Source: Halobacteriales archaeon QS_6_71_20
GTDB taxonomy: Archaea; Halobacteriota; Halobacteria; Halobacteriales; Haloferacaceae
DNA: 64,000 nucleotides
Direction of reading: 5' to 3'
Assembly: GCA_003020945.1 (NCBI GenBank)
Contig: PXRU01000002.1
Coordinates: 1-64,000 of the forward strand
Below, one piece after another: positions 63,401 to 64,000 of this stretch (position 1 is its first letter; the number at the start of each line of letters is the position of its first letter). A program made the translations under genes and the position numbers. The notes beneath the pieces are model-generated. The model was not told the origin of the DNA and made no database searches. It worked only from the letters and a program-made list of their open reading frames with translations.

Positions 63401-64000
63401 TCAGCGCTCGTGGACCCGCATCCGGACGGGCCGCCGGGGTCGGGTCGTGATGCTCGCCTCCAGCTCCGACTCCAGGTCGACGGGGTCGACGACCTCGAAG
63501 CGGTGGCGGCGAAGCAGCGTCGCCAACACGAGCTTCGTCTCCATCAGCGCGAAGCGGTCCCCCACGCACCGCCGCGGCCCCGAGGCGAACGGGAAGTACG
63601 CCAGCGGATGCAACCGCGACTCGAACTCGTCGGTCCACCGCTCCGGACGGAACCGAAGGGGGTCGTCGTAGTGGGCGGGGTCGCGGTGGACGACCCACTG
63701 ACTGATCGCCAGCGGCGTTCCCTCGGGGACGCGATAGCCGCCGAGTTCGACGTCCTCGGTCGGCTCCCGGAGGATCCCGTGGACCGGCGGCAGCAGCCGC
63801 ATCGACTCGGTGACGACCGTGTCGAGGTACTCCAGGTCGCGGACGTCACCGAACCCGGCCGGCTCCCCGCCCAGTTCCGTGTCGAGTTCCGCGAGCAGCC
63901 GCTCCTCGACGCCGGGATTGCGCGCGAGCAGGTGGAACGTGAACGTGAGCGAGAGCGCGGTGGTCTCATGGCCCGCCAGTAGCAGCGTCTTCACCTCGTC
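63401..64000 (-). CDS. Cytochrome P450, C-terminal part (5' end outside window)
   Basis: About 199 residues of a heme monooxygenase, open to the window edge. The I-helix LLLAGHETTALSLTF, the ExxR in VTESMRLLPPVHGILREPTEDVEL, the WxxHRDP-like VVHRDPAHYDDPLRFRPERW and the heme-binding FASGPRRCVGDRFALME with its cysteine ligand are all intact. The gene continues beyond base 64000; the GTG at 63994 is an internal codon, not a start. Haloarchaeal P450s of this type are CYP174-like; the substrate is unknown. Confidence 0.93.
   Translation of the reverse strand, partial: DEVKTLLLAGHETTALSLTFTFHLLARNPGVEERLLAELDTELGGEPAGFGDVRDLEYLDTVVTESMRLLPPVHGILREPTEDVELGGYRVPEGTPLAISQWVVHRDPAHYDDPLRFRPERWTDEFESRLHPLAYFPFASGPRRCVGDRFALMETKLVLATLLRRHRFEVVDPVDLESELEASITTRPRRPVRMRVHER

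Overview
The window is a GC-rich chromosomal segment of a halophilic archaeon of the class Halobacteria, probably close to Halorubrum or its relatives. The evidence is the strongly acidic proteins, the split tRNA-Trp gene carrying a box C/D-type intron, archaeal genes (Rnp4, SBDS, aIF1A, aMBF1, archaeal TIM, PorAB), HalX, HalOD1 and other haloarchaeal domain families, and TATA boxes placed 23-34 nt before start codons, as expected for leaderless mRNAs. It contains no rRNA, CRISPR array or complete insertion sequence.

Layout. 0-6 kb: a chimeric frame (tungstate/molybdate-binding protein joined to the end of the ArfC reductase), thioredoxin, inositol-monophosphatase family protein, HflX GTPase, FUN14-like membrane protein, SBDS and a broken PQQ propeller lipoprotein. 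6-14 kb: a hairpin-rich noncoding stretch, moaC-nnr, rnp4-yhbY, an acyl-CoA dehydrogenase, a squalene/phytoene synthase and small proteins. 14-27 kb: Lrp regulator plus aminotransferase, HalX response regulator, frameshifted guaB, split tRNA-Trp, a HalOD1/DUF7344-like regulatory pair, aIF1A, GTP cyclohydrolase III, HAD phosphatase, OsmC, metal-dependent hydrolase and NUDIX protein. 27-38 kb: an alpha-glucan cluster (double GH15 glucoamylase, GH13 amylase, GT4 glycosyltransferase, GH77 MalQ) able to make, trim and recycle maltodextrins or glycogen.

38-57 kb: FAH-family hydrolase, triosephosphate isomerase, aMBF1, a CHAT protease with a RecA-like partner and a membrane microprotein, lipid synthase/adenylate kinase/hisC with overlapping ends, a second HflX, a HerA-like ATPase interrupted by a 432-residue LAGLIDADG intein in its P-loop, a broken DinB polymerase, an Lrp regulator and pyruvate:ferredoxin oxidoreductase. 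57-64 kb: a secreted PKD protein, a CAP-domain lipoprotein and a DsbA-fold lipoprotein without CxxC, partly in an AT-rich island, then aroC and the end of a cytochrome P450.

Two themes stand out. First, at least eight genes carry gene-internal lesions that look like short deletions, often out of frame (arfC chimera, PQQ protein, MscS remnant, guaB, ADP-ribosylglycohydrolase, glucoamylase, DinB), and the first hflX has no usable start codon. Several of these are housekeeping genes, so the lesions may be assembly artefacts or true microdeletions. Second, three accessory modules deserve attention: the CHAT/RecA-like/microprotein cassette, the intein in HerA, and the PKD-CAP-DsbA-like cell-surface cluster.
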